This document shows positions 11,405 to 22,169 of a stretch of 64,000 nt of DNA, piece after piece. How positions within the stretch are numbered: the first letter of the stretch is position 1; each line of letters starts with the position of its first letter. Where the stretch lies: contig JABAKD010000028.1 of assembly GCA_012845835.1 (NCBI GenBank), positions 6,486,796 to 6,550,795 on the forward strand. The letters run 5' to 3'. Origin of the DNA: Undaria pinnatifida. Lineage: Eukaryota > Sar > Phaeophyceae > Laminariales > Alariaceae. The position numbers and the translations under genes were made by a program. The notes beneath the pieces were generated by a model. The model saw nothing but the letters and a program-made list of their open reading frames with translations. It was not told where the DNA came from and did not search any database.

Positions 11405-11605
11405 AGTTGGCCTGGGGTCACTAGCGCGAGCAGCCCTTCAGTTCCTTTTTGGGTCTTGAGCTTTCGGGCTCTTTTTAGTTTTTGCGCTAAGAATCCGCAA
11501 AAGGAACATTTGGCAAACGTTACGCCACGCCAGAACGATTGCCTGAAGTCTGCTTTGTCGTGAGGTACGGAGTCACTCGCGAACGAATGGTGAAAACCCG
11601 GTAAT
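11405..11605. repeat. Family B element, copy 5
   Basis: Left end GGGGTCACTAGCGCGAG; interior GTTACGCCACGCCAGAACGA; right end GAGGTACGGAGTCACTCGCG then GAAAACCCGGTAATG. Copies 4 and 5 flank the same exon on either side. Confidence 0.55.
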
Positions 11606-12634
11606 GAGAACGGGGGTGCCTGGAGCCCCCCCCCCCCTCCCACCCCCGCCTTACCCGTTGCTTTGGTGGTCACGTGTTGCCGCGTTCCTCGGTAGGGGTT
11701 CGCATGCTGGTTCGAAGGGTCCTCACTCGACAAGGTCTATGCCGACGCAGTAACAGTGAATGGAATTGAAAAGGTGCTATACACGATGATAAAAGTAGGT
11801 AAGCACGTTTAGGCCGGAATATCGTCTGAATGACGGGCCTCCTTTTCAATCTAAAATCGGTTGAATGCCCATTCTTGTTTCGCCATATTTATATGTATAT
11901 GTATGTATATGCCTGGTTTATGTTTTTATGCCTGGTATATACTTCGAAGTATATTTTATGCCTAGGCCATGGGACTATCCTCTCGAGCGTGAGGAGTCTT
12001 GAAAAAGAAAAAAGCGGCGCGACGCCTTTATCGTCGCAATGTGTCACACACACAAAGTAAAAGCGAAAAAAAAAAGCGGTTGATGTTCCAAACGGTATCA
12101 CGTTCTTGCTCCACTTCAACAACCGTAGGAGCAAACGCCGTCAGATTGGCATACATTGTCTTTAGGCACGGAAATGATTCGCAATGTCCATCTCTCCATC
12201 ACTAGTAACTGCTCCAATATTAGGAAAGCTAACCAACGAAATTGTGCCACGGCGGATGAGGCGGACCCGGACCGCGGTATCCCACGTTCTTCTGCCCACA
12301 CCCACGGCATGTATCTTTCAACGCTAAAGCCGCGGTTGTTTCACACTGATTAAGCCTATCCTTCCCACCTCACACCCCGTTTTCGTGCCATAAGGTTCGA
12401 GCCGCGCTTTATCCCGATAATTTCGCCTGCCCCCCCCGTATAACCCCTGTTCCTCTCTGTTCGTATACCCTGACACTCCCCACCCCCGCCAAGACGTCGT
12501 CTCGTCTGCAATGATGCACCTAGCTATAGTGGCCTACCCCCCCCCCCCCCCCCGCCCCCCCACCCTCCCCCTCCTCCCCCTGCCACTCCCCCTGCCCCCG
12601 CCCCCGCCCTCAACGCATGCCCGACGCTCCTCAC

Positions 12635-12904
12635 CCTCGCAACGACATCATCCGCGACGATGGACCTAGCCAGCCTGGCGGGGTCACCTATCTCTTCCTC
12701 CAGCTGGCCCGCCCGCTCCCCCAAACTTGCAAGCAGGTGACGGATGCCCTCCAAGCTTCTCAGCTGAGACGCCGACGCCTCGTTGGCCGATATCGCCGCG
12801 AGGGATAAGCACAAGGATCGAAGCTCCACTTTTAGATCCTGTAGAGGTTTGCGAACGACGTCGCTCTTTTCTTGAAGCCCTTGGGCGTCTAGCTGCTCCA
12901 GGAG
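12635..12904 (-). CDS. Coiled-coil exon (90 aa)
   Basis: Phase-0 exon from acceptor GCAACAG (12905-12906) to donor AGG|GTGAGG (12633-12634). The peptide begins LLEQLDAQGLQEKSDVV and includes SQLRSLEGIRHLLASLG and GQLEEEIGDPARLARSIV, classic coiled-coil composition. If the donor were skipped, the frame would run into a Gly/Trp homopolymer encoded by the C-tract at 12537-12600. That is a good reason to end the exon here. Confidence 0.6.
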
Positions 12905-13009
12905 CTGTTGCGTGTAGCACGGTCGGTCGTGCCAAAGATAAGGTGTGCGCGCACGGACGCGCGTGGATGAGGAATTAAGTTGGTAGGTTTGTTAGCGCGG
13001 TTTTTCGGG

Positions 13010-13249
13010 GATGATTCTACGGTAGACTTCCCGCGCAAAAACCAACGGTTTTCTTCAACGAACGTTTCGTGGCTGCTCGACACGAGAACATACGACATGA
13101 AAAAATAACTTCATGTATTATCTCTTGTTTGCATCAAAGGGCTATCGAGCGATGACGTCTGGGTGTGTTTTCAGGATATAATACCGGGAGCTCTTTTTAC
13201 GAACCGGCGATAAATGAAAGTTGGGGAGGTTGTCGTAGAACGACGCCTG
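13010..13249 (-). repeat. Family E element, copy 1
   Basis: GATTCTACGGTAGACTTCCC to GGAGGTTGTCGTAGAACGAC, imperfect inverted ends. Contains CAACGAACGTTTCGTGGCTG and GTGTCGAGCAG on the reverse strand, shared with copies at 17.5 and 45.7 kb. Confidence 0.55.
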
Positions 13250-13720
13250 GATGGATGGTGTAAGAGGTGCTTTGATGGGGGGGGCAGGGTAGAAAGGGTG
13301 CATGCCACAGACGTCCAATCCAACGGCTCGAGAAGCCAATGTCCGGGGTTCGTGTTGTCCAAAGCACATTTTTGGTGTATGCATGTGACGGGTCGTAATT
13401 TAGTCAATCAATTTGGCGGACGGGTGTGTGAGGGATAAACGCGCTGTGGCTGGGGCCTTAGGAGCAGGGTCATCAAAACACGAAAGGTATACCATTCCGT
13501 AGGCGCATGGTGCCACGTACGGTGGGTCGTGCAGTATCTAGGTGTTCGGCGAGGTCGATGACCGCGTGACTTAGGCCTGAACGACGCGGACGATCACCGA
13601 AAAATATTGTGGGACGAAAACACATTGTGTTTCCATGTCATAGTCGACCCGATAGTAGCCCGGATGCCTCGTCAGACAAGGGCTGGGTTTTAACGTTGTT
13701 TTGGGGGCTTTTTTGGACGG

Positions 13721-13888
13721 TGGCTCGGGATCACCCGCGCGAGTGACTCCCCCCTTTCCTTTGCGGTCGTACGCTTTTTTCGGGCTGTTTCAACTTTGCG
13801 ATATCTAGGAATCCGCGACGGAATCGTTGGCTACACGCTGCGCCAAGCGGATGGCCTACTCGTGCGAGTGGCTCAAATCCAGCAGTAA
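13721..13888. repeat. Family B element, copy 6
   Basis: Left GGATCACCCGCGCGAGTGAC, interior CACGCTGCGCCAAGCGGATG, right CTACTCGTGCGAGTGGCTC. Confidence 0.65.
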
Positions 13889-13944
13889 GCGAGGCGGACC
13901 CCCCTCCCCCCGGCAGCAGCCTTGGTTACGAGCGATGAATTCTT

Positions 13945-14232
13945 GACGCATGCTACGATATAGGTATACCTTTTTTTTGGCGAAATTGTTTTCTGAATGA
14001 CGGGGCTCCTTAACCTACTAATACTATCATCGGAAAAAAAATAGGCCACTTTTTTTTCGTTGTTGCATGATTGATTCTCGTTGTGTACATAGACCATGAT
14101 ATTTTTTTCATCCGGTCAGCAAGTTTTGTTTTTCTCCTAATCAGCTTTTGTATGGGAGAGGTCTTAAGCTCCAAAGTTGAGGGGTAGCATCAAGAAAAAA
14201 AAAAGTGGTGCACCTCTATCGTGGCACGCGTC
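13945..14232 (+). repeat. Family A element, copy 5
   Basis: Full-length: GACGCATGCTACGATATAGG to CCTCTATCGTGGCACGCGTC, with all interior landmarks. No convincing target duplication. Confidence 0.75.
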
Positions 14233-14509
14233 CAATCCCGAGCTGAGTCGTCATCCACGCCTTGACCCTGATTCTGCAGAAATCGTGGTTCGAGGGTAGG
14301 CACACCGGGGAACTGATTTATCAAGGGCACGAGTGTGTATAAAGTCGAGGGCTTTTAGCTTTTGCCGAGCTGGGCATCGATCGTCGTGGGTACGGTATAT
14401 TTCATGTTGTTTCATTTTTGCTCTCCGAAACTAAATTATATAGATGTAGATATAGGGGGGAATGGAAAACGAAGACTGGGGCAACGATAGTTGAAGTACC
14501 CCCAATGTT

Positions 14510-14707
14510 GGAGCCACTCGCGCACGAGCGACTCTCCAGCTGTACCTCGCGGACGAAAAAATATTTTTCGGCGATTGTTTTAGCGCAGCGTAGCTTAGGC
14601 CGTTCCATTGCGGGGTCACGTCGCAACACTACAACAGCGCGCGAAAGCTTCATGACCGCACACGGAACAGGTGGGGGCGCTCGAGCGAGTGACCCCGACC
14701 CGCTTGC
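14510..14707. repeat. Family B element, copy 7
   Basis: Left GCCACTCGCGCACGAGCGAC, interior AGCGCAGCGTAGCTTAGGCC, right GCGCTCGAGCGAGTGACC. Confidence 0.65.
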
Positions 14708-15289
14708 GAGAAAACAATTCGAAAGTTGACCTCCCTGCCAGACGCGCGCTACGGCAGAGGTAGAACTTTTCGCCTGAAATGTATTCTGAACGACGGGGCT
14801 CCTTAACCCCTTTTACAACTGAAACCCGTCCTGATCCTGATTAGCGGTTCCTAGTAGGATGCAGTTCACCCTTCATGCGACTCGCCGAGCATCTCACGGT
14901 GGTCCGCGCTTGGTGCAAGCGACGGATGCCTGGTCGGTGAACACCCCGACGTGCTCCGTAAGGATGCGAGGGTCTATACCATATGGTCATGCTACTACGG
15001 CCATGCACAAACTGGGTACACCCATCCGCCCCCTGGCCTTGACCTTGTTTCACGGCTGTATGGTAGAGGGAGACGGCATCGGGTTTGATTTTAGACGGTC
15101 ACATACAAAAAACAAAAACAAAAAATGGTACCCTGGTTTTCTAGCTCACGCAGTGATTGGCATGTTTTACAGCGTCGTTGACAACCAACGCCAACCCCAA
15201 TATACACAAATGTTTTACAGCGTCCGCGCCAACCGAGGCCAACTGTTATATATGATGCATTTCCTTCCCCAGCTGTCAGATTTTGTCCC

Positions 15290-15515
15290 TCTCAGAAACG
15301 GGTTTTATAGTTTCCGCGCACAGACTGCCTAACATCACCCTGTTGACCCTGATAGCTACACTGTAGTTGCAAGGGGAGTCGCCGACCTATATCCTTAATG
15401 AGGACACACAACCCGTCATACGCACGATCGGAGTATCACACGCAGCTTGCAAGGATGAGTTTCGACGAAAGCTTCGATCTTACAGCTGGAGTGTATTTTC
15501 ATTTTCTATAAGATA
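15290..15515 (-). repeat. Dispersed R repeat, antisense copy
   Basis: Reverse complement of the R unit at 36.6, 37.4 and 46.6 kb: GGTTTTATAGTTTCCGCGCA at the left, GATAGCTACACTGTAGTTG in the middle and CAGCTGGAGTGTATTTTCA at the right. Other partial copies lie at 33660-33720 (antisense), 40645-40735 and 56035-56110. Confidence 0.75.
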
Positions 15516-15784
15516 GGTGGAGATAAGGGGGGGGGGGTTATTCTTAGGGCCCGCACGAATCGCTACCCTAACAATTTAAGGGTCTTAAAAAAACAGTCAT
15601 GTGATTTTCGATTTTGGTGATAAGCGACCGCCACGGGCCAAAAATTTCGTGACTATCATACCATACGGGTTTTTGAATAGAGGTACAGAACTACTCGCAG
15701 GAGCAAGAGCAGAACTTACCGCCGATATCGTCTCGTAGCGCGCGAAAACGCAACGTACAATTCAATATGGCAGGGAGCGCGCAC

Positions 15785-15991
15785 CTTGCTGATTCTGTCC
15801 GCGTTCTCTTGGGCCTGTTCTTGAAACCGCCGGTCGGAATCTTCGTCCCTGGCACTGACTAGAGCTTCGATGGCCTCGAGCGATAGATCGGTGCGCCTGT
15901 CTCGGTCTTCCTCGCGCTTTTGCATGCCGTGCAGCTCCCGCTGCAGCTGTCCCAGGTGTCGACCCATCTCGACGAAATCTTCGGCAGGTAC
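15785..15991 (-). CDS. Coiled-coil exon (69 aa)
   Basis: Phase-0 exon from a weak acceptor (TTTTGTAAG, 15992-15993) to donor AAG|GTGCGC (15783-15784). It reads VPAEDFVEMGRHLGQLQREL, then a highly charged helix with KREEDRDRRTD and ends NADRISK. The acceptor side adjoins the telomere-like repeat block at 16.0-16.8 kb, in which fragments resembling this acceptor/exon start recur. The exon start is therefore less secure than its end. Confidence 0.5.
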
Positions 15992-16019
15992 CTTACAAAA
16001 GAGTTGATCACGAACACAA

Positions 16020-16800
16020 GGAATGCTAAGATAAAATTACGCCTTGGTCACTCCAACTCCAATGTTAACCCTAGCCTTAACCGTATCCCTAACAATGCAG
16101 GGCTAGCGGAACACCAGACCCATCCCGACGAGGTCTGTCGGGGGTAACTTGTGGATGAGTGTACCGCAAACAAGAGAGGACGAGGAAATAATGCCATCGT
16201 CATTCTAACCCTGTTATTACTCAACTGTAACCCTAACCACAACGATAAGGCCACATTATAACAAGACAGGATGAAGAGAAGCAAACGACCTTCGGCAGAG
16301 TCTTTTTTTGGGGTGCGTTGCAGAAAGAGTTGATCGCGAGCAAGAAGAGGACGAAAAAGGAAATAATATCATGGCTACCCTTAACCCTGTGCCCTGACCC
16401 TTGGCGTACCGCTAGGAAGAGATAACAAAGGGAGAATGATTCCAGAACCATTGTGGGGTTCCTGCGGAATACCTGCCACAAGCAATCAGAGAACATATCG
16501 GACCCACCTCCGTTACTGCTCCAACACAAACCCTAACCCAAACCGTAACCCTTGAAAAAGAGAGAGCAGGGGGGAAGAACACCAGACTCACCTTAACGAA
16601 GTCCGCGAGAGGGGTACATGCGAAGGAATGTGCGAACCACAAACAGGAGGGGAGAAGACGAATAACACCGTGTTCACACCAACCGCTACTGCTAACGCTA
16701 ACACGATAGGAGAGGAGAAATGATGCCATCAACAACCTAACCCTAAACCCAACCAAATCAAGAGAGGGAGAAGCGAAGTAGTGTTGTCGAAGAGCCATCC
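16020..16800. repeat. Degenerate tandem block with telomere-like CCCTAA motifs
   Basis: Four to five diverged units of about 150-230 bp. Each has a block like AAGAGTTGATC..GAGCAAG or CAAACAAGAGAGGACGAGG, followed by AACCCTAACC variants (16063-16092, 16206-16240, 16528-16553, 16736-16757). One more stray motif lies at 17958. It resembles an interstitial telomere-like minisatellite. Confidence 0.6.
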
Positions 16801-17035
16801 CGCGCTAGGGGTGCAGCAGAAGGTTTTAAGAATTTTCTGAGCTCCTAATATAAGGATATCATGTCAAAGTTTCACCCGAAACATGACCTCGAAGACATTC
16901 GTTCGCGTTGTCCCTTGACCGGCGTTTCTACGCACCGGTCCTAAGACCAATGCTCGTAAAACAAAACAATCTTAGTTCCACACTGGAGAAACGTGTGGTA
17001 AAACAATTGTTACCTGACCAAGGGTACGGTGCTGT
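16792..17035. repeat. Family C element, copy 2
   Basis: GCCATCCCGCGCTAGGGGTG at the left, the hairpin decayed to GAGCTCCTAATATAAGG, and GACCTCGAAGACATTCGTTC inside. The right end runs into the 10-bp satellite. Confidence 0.5.
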
Positions 17036-17392
17036 AGAGTATCATACTCTATAATACTCTGTCATACTCTGTCATACTCTATCATACTCTATCATACTCT
17101 ATCATACTCTATCATACTCTATCATGCTCTATCATACTCTGCCATACTCTATCATACTCTGTCATACTCTGCCATACTCTATCATACTCTGTCATACTCT
17201 ATCATACTCTGTCATACTCTATCATACCCTATCAAACTTTATCATATTCTATCATACTTCATAACACTCTTATCATACTCTTATCACACTCTATCATACT
17301 CTATCATACTCTATCATACTTTATAACACTCTTATCATACTCTTATCACACTCTATCATACTCTATCATACTCTATCACACTCTATCATGCC
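17034..17392. repeat. 10-bp tandem satellite (ATCATACTCT)n
   Basis: About 35 head-to-tail copies of ATCATACTCT with scattered variants (GTCATACTCT, GCCATACTCT, TTATCACACTCT). A higher-order duplication is visible near 17260-17350. It starts at the eroded right end of family C copy 2. Confidence 0.95.
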
Positions 17393-17410
17393 TCCTTTTT
17401 TCACTAGTGG

Positions 17411-17890
17411 GTTTGCAACACTCGCACTCGAGTGACTCGGGTCACTCTGTACCTCAGAGTCGTTCTACGGTAGACTCCCAGATTTTCTCGATCGAAACCG
17501 CCGGTTTTGAAACCAACTCCCGGCCGTATCTCCTGAAATACGGTGTCCATTATCACCCCGACGTCGTTGTTCGATAGTCCTTTGCAAACACGAAAACATT
17601 CAAGACATGGTTTTCATAGCATTCTTCCACGTGTCGAGCAGCCATGATTGATGATGATGATGATGATGATGATGAAACGTTCGTTAAAGAAAATCGCTGG
17701 CTTTTGTGGGGGGGCTATCGTAGTAAGAATCAGTCCTCCCTGACAAATACACTTCAGGTTATTTGTTTGGCGCAGCGAAGCCCGCCATTCCGTTGGGGGC
17801 TCCATACCATAAAATTAAAACCAGCAGCACGAAAGCGTAATACCGCATAGAAACGGGGGGGTCACCCGCGTGACTGACTCCGAGCAACCG
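17411..17890. repeat. Family B element, copy 8, split by a family E insertion
   Basis: Outer ends CACTCGCACTCGAGTGACTC and GTCACCCGCGTGACTGACTC, with the B interior GGCGCAGCGAAGCCCGCCAT at 17769. The copy is interrupted at 17458-17741 by a family E element, giving a relative age: E moved after B. Confidence 0.65.
17458..17741 (+). repeat. Family E element, copy 2, nested in family B
   Basis: GTCGTTCTACGGTAGACTCC to GGGGCTATCGTAGTAAGAAT. Interior CGTGTCGAGCAGCCATG, then a short (GAT)n expansion at 17647-17674. Confidence 0.6.
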
Positions 17891-18383
17891 CAAAACAAGG
17901 CCCCGAAATTGACCTCCCTAACGACCTCCTTCGTGGGATGACTCGCCGCTACCGCTATAACCCTAGCCCCAACCACAGCGAGATAGGACAAGGGGGATAA
18001 CGCCAGGCAGATACACGTTTTCGCAGCACACTGTGGGTTGCTGCTGTTGTTGACACCGCTTCCTATTGTGTTCTGGTTGAAAGCCGCCGTCCACTTCCAC
18101 GGTACAGCGACTCCCCTAGAACTGCACCTCGACAGCGACCCCCTCGAGCTGTACCTCTTTTACGGTACAGTGGCCCTCTTGAGCCGTACCTCTTTCCGGT
18201 ACTGAGAACCTTCTCGCCTCGCCCCCCTTCCGCAGAAGACGGGATCGGGTCGAGGTGGCATCTGCACTCTTTCATTTCCAGAGCCCACAAGTTGTGGTTG
18301 CTATTGAGGGAACAACTCTTGGGATCGAAAACCACGTTTTTCTTCCTCCTTGCGACACCCCCCCCCCCCCGGTACTACTGTAC

Positions 18384-18503
18384 CTTGCCCCTTTCCGAAG
18401 CAGTTGGGTCGTCGATGTGGTGCTTGCTTCGCGACTGGCCGTCAAGAAATAGCTCGATGCCTTCTACCTTCTGCCGGAGATTGTCGATCTCGGTTTCAAG
18501 GCT
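18384..18503 (-). CDS. Short coiled-coil exon (40 aa)
   Basis: Phase-0 exon from acceptor GCAACTGCAG (18504-18505) to donor AAG|GTACAG (18382-18383). It reads SLETEIDNLRQKVEGIELFL, then a polar tail (HHIDDPTASERGK). The first half is a near-perfect heptad pattern. An upstream alternative acceptor (CAG at 18514-18516) would add three residues in another phase. It is the most 5' exon of the eight that are all phase 0-0. Confidence 0.5.
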
Positions 18504-18694
18504 CTGCAGTTGCCTGCGTCGTGTTATTAATGGTACAGAGAGAGCAAGGTAAACAAAATGCAAGCGCGTTTGTGACGCGTCCCGCGATAAAGGAAACATT
18601 TTTCGACGCGTTACCACGCACCTTTTTTGTTTCTGGGGCTGCTCACTTTGAAGAGCTCTATGCCTCACCCAAGCCTCAGGACATTCTAGCAGTG

Positions 18695-18952
18695 GACGCG
18701 TGCTACGATAGAGGTGCGCCACTTTTTTTCTTAATACTACCCCTCATTTTGGGAGCTTATGACGTCTCCCAAACACTGATTTGGAGAAAATAAAAAAAAT
18801 CTTACCGGATAAACAATCCCATGGCCTAGGTATTCAACGAAATTCATGCGAAAAATGGCGTTTTTATCCCGACGATTTTGGGTTAAGGAGCTCCCCGTCA
18901 TTCAGAAAGCAAAATAGCCAAAAAAAGGTATACCTCTATCGTAGCACGCATC
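18695..18952 (-). repeat. Family A element, copy 6, with 4-bp target duplication
   Basis: Ends GACGCGTGCTACGATAGAGG and CCTCTATCGTAGCACGCATC. Flanked on both sides by AGTG (18691-18694 and 18953-18956). Reverse interior orientation (GGGTTAAGGAGCTC near the right end). A family B element abuts its right border. Confidence 0.85.
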
Positions 18953-19170
18953 AGTGGCTCGGGGTCATTCGCGCGAGTGATCCCCCCCTGTTCCACTGCG
19001 AGTTTAAGGTTTCATCGTTCCGTCTAAAAATGCGCGACATGAATCGTGAATGAAAAGGTGAGCTACCCTGTACGAAAACAATATCGACCAGTATATATAT
19101 ATATATTTTTTTTTTGTCCGTAAGATACGGAGTTACTCGTGCGAGTCATGATATGATGGCTCAAACCCGG
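18953..19170. repeat. Family B element, copy 9
   Basis: Left GGGGTCATTCGCGCGAGTGA, right GAGTTACTCGTGCGAGTC, then GGCTCAAACCCGGTAGC. Directly abuts the right target duplication of family A copy 6. Confidence 0.6.
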
Positions 19171-19357
19171 TAGCAAAAATAGGCTTTGGTCTAAGTACGT
19201 TGTTTTAGCGTGACCAAGACGGCGTGCCATTCCAATAAAGAGCATCATCATGGATGCAGCTGAATTACGCGAGACCTACGCAACTGGATGGAAGTTAAGA
19301 ACCTAGAGAACGTGTGCCTCTTGAGCCACGCCCGGCCGAAGACTACCTTGGCACATC

Positions 19358-19500
19358 CATCACCGTCATCATCATCATCACCATCACCATCATCGTTGTC
19401 ATCATCGTCGTCACCACCACCAGGTGCCATCATCATCTTCGTCATCACCATCATCTCCATCACCACCAGTGTCAACACCATTATCACTACCATCGACGCT
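19358..19500. repeat. CAT/CAC trinucleotide tract
   Basis: Imperfect (CAT)n/(CAC)n tract. Open frames across it encode homopolymers and are not credible genes. Confidence 0.85.
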
Positions 19501-20632
19501 CATCGCCTCGCGACAGGCCGCCATTTAACCGTTTTCAAGCCTCAGTTGCGAAGCTGAAATTGTCAAACACAATTCAACGACAACTAACTGAGAGAGCGGT
19601 GGTTCCCATGGGTTTCCATTCAAACTCCGCATCGGTTTTGTCCATACAATTATTTTTTCAAATGCACCATCGATTGTGAACATCAAATGCATTGATTCAG
19701 AAGGGAGTCAGACACAGGCTTTGTGCAAATACGTTTGTTTTCCCGGCTTTCCTTGGTTTTCGTTTTACGTCTGTGAATGGCATTAATACACGACGACGGT
19801 AAAGAAAAGCGCTACACAGTATCGGATGATACAAAAAAACAGATGTGTATTCAAACCAAGAACCGTTTACTCGACGTCTATGATTCACAGTCAAACATTC
19901 ATCCCCCGAATTGCCCGTACTCACATTGCCATCGAAGTCATCATGAGGATCGGACTCTGCCCCAGTGCGCCTTCAAACATTCCCTGCACGCTACTGCCAC
20001 CCCCCTCTACCGAAGTACTACTCCCCCCAGATGCATGATGCAGGCTTTGCAGTGGATGCGTATGGCCCTGTGGATGAATATGGCTGTGTGGATGCATATA
20101 GCCCTAGGCACAAAAAGGCGGAGGGGGGAAGAGGGCAGGGGGGGTATGAGCAGGAAGGGGGAGCAAAACGGGGGAGGGTGAGCGGGCGCAGAGGCTTAGG
20201 AGGGTGCATGCTTGAGCGATCGGATAGGCGGTGGACACACGTACATACACGCCGAGCGAGCCGAACGATGGGGCCGACACTTAAGATCCCGCTTTATTGT
20301 GGATGAAAAAAAACGTTATTCGCCTTCTGTCATATCTATCAATATCTACGACATGATGGGTACAGCAACCGCCGCCTTTTCAGTGCCCGTATGGGATACT
20401 CTATGCGGGCGTAGTGCGGGACGGAGGCCCGTTTCCTGGCCCGTTTTGGGTCCGGTTTAGTGCTGGGAACCGGTGATAATTTGTTTTCGATAGCTCTGTA
20501 GCAAAGAAAAATGGGCGCTTCCGGTGCTTATTAGTCGGCGTTAGGAACAAATATCACACCTCGGACTGAGCTTCACTTCTGGCATTTTACAGTTTGAAGA
20601 CAGTATGGATATTTCGTTCGACGAGGAAACAG

Positions 20633-20996
20633 GACGCATGCTACGATAGAGATAGCAGTTTTCGTCTGCCGTGTTTTTTTAATTTGACGGGGCTCCTTAA
20701 CCCTCTTACAACTGGAAACCCATTTTTGGGGACATAATTACTTGGATTTAGTATAGAGAGGGGTTCGGGGGCTCTAAAGGGGTTAACCCGAAATCGTCGG
20801 AAAAAAATAAATAGCAGGTCATTTTTGTTTGCACGGTTCTCGTTGTTGTGCACCCAGGCCATGGGGGTTTTCATCCATCCTCCTAGCAGTTTTATTTTTC
20901 TCTAAATCAGCTTTTGTTGGGAGAGGTTTAAAGCTGCCAAAATTGAGGAACCTCAGAAAAAAAACGGTGCACCTCTATCGTAGCACGGTACGCATC
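20633..20996 (+). repeat. Family A element, copy 7
   Basis: Ends GACGCATGCTACGATAGAGA and CCTCTATCGTAGCACGG followed by TACGCATC. An insertion near 20730-20790 repeats part of the GGGGCTCC...AACCC landmark. Confidence 0.7.
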
Positions 20997-21123
20997 GAAA
21001 ATAGTGTCTCGGAAAGGGGTGCCGTATGTATCGACCGGCGAGTACATCCATCCATAGCAGCCACTACGAAAACGACCTTCTTCGTGACGCGCTCCAACGT
21101 TGAGCATTGTTTTGCCAAGATAC

Positions 21124-21413
21124 CCCATGCTACGGGAGAGGTACGTATCACACTTTTTTTCGTCAAAATAATTTATGAATTTGACGGGGCTCCTTAACCT
21201 GAAATCGCCGGGAACAGGCCCTTTTTTTTACGATTCTCGTTGCGTACCGTACGTACCTAGGCCATGGGATTTTTGATCCGGTAGTAGCAGAGCTTTATTC
21301 TTCTCCAAATCACTCTTTGGGAGAGGTCTTAAGCTCTCAAAAATGAGAAACCTGAAAAACAAAAAAAAAAATGGTGATGCCACCTCCACCTCCATCATCG
21401 TCGTTGCACGCGC
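21124..21413 (+). repeat. Family A element, copy 8 (degenerate)
   Basis: The left end CCATGCTACGGGAGAGGTAC and a right end broken by a CCTCCAC expansion. The interior landmarks TTGACGGGGCTCCTTAACC and CCTAGGCCATGGG are intact. Confidence 0.6.
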
Positions 21414-21534
21414 CAAGACCGTTTTTCTCTTACTGGGGGACTGCTCATCTCCTACCTGCGAATTAGCATCGTTTGAATCCGTTTCTGAATTGTGGTGCAT
21501 CACCATTGATTGTATCCCTATTGCTCGACCACGG

Positions 21535-21770
21535 GACGCATGCTATGACAGAGCGATAGAGATTCTCCACCATTTATTTTTCATTTTTCCGGGGCTCCTC
21601 ACGTCGAGAGCTTTATTGCCTCTTCCCAAAACAACTGATTTTAATTTTGGGGAAAACTACAAAGCTGGGATTTTTCGTCCCCGATGAACAGTCCCATATA
21701 TATGGCACCTGAAGAATCCAACGAAAAAGTATTCTACGCCCTGAAACGAGGTATTTTCCGACGAGTTTTG
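21535..21770. repeat. Family A element, truncated copy
   Basis: Left end GACGCATGCTATGACAGAG and interior GGGGCTCCTCACG, then collapses into the next copy, which starts at 21771. Confidence 0.45.
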
Positions 21771-22040
21771 GACGCATGCTACGATAGAGATGCACCGCTT
21801 TTTTTTTCTTAATACTACCCCTCAATTTGAGAGCTTAAGACCTCTCCCAAAACCGATTTTGGAGAAATATAAAGAAACAGCTAGAAGACTGGATGAAAAT
21901 CCCATGGCCTAGGTGTACATCGAGAATCACGCAAAACAAAAATAGCCTCATTTTGACGATTTTGAGTTAAGGAGCCCCCGCCATTCAGAAAACTAAATAG
22001 CCAAAAAGTGCTACCATACCTCTGTATCACAGCATACGTC
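21771..22040 (-). repeat. Family A element, copy 9 (reverse orientation)
   Basis: GACGCATGCTACGATAGAGA to CCTCTGTATCACAGCATACG. The interior has CCCATGGCCTAGGTGTAC and GTTAAGGAGCCCCCGCCATT on the reverse of the family consensus. Confidence 0.7.
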
Positions 22041-22169
22041 CTTGGGCTAAAGAGCCCCGTTAAATTTGAAGCCTTTTCAGTCGAAAAGTGCTACCCGTGT
22101 CGTCGCAAGAAATCGTCGTGGGATTGATTGTTAATCAGGTTATAGTGCTTTCGTTCATATGCTCGTCGG

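Noticed and set aside
16020-16800. Chromosome end
   Set aside because: Telomere-like motifs are sparse, degenerate and internal, with coding exons on both sides.
17034-17392. CRISPR-like array
   Set aside because: The 10-bp units are directly adjacent with no spacers, and there are no cas genes; it is a satellite.
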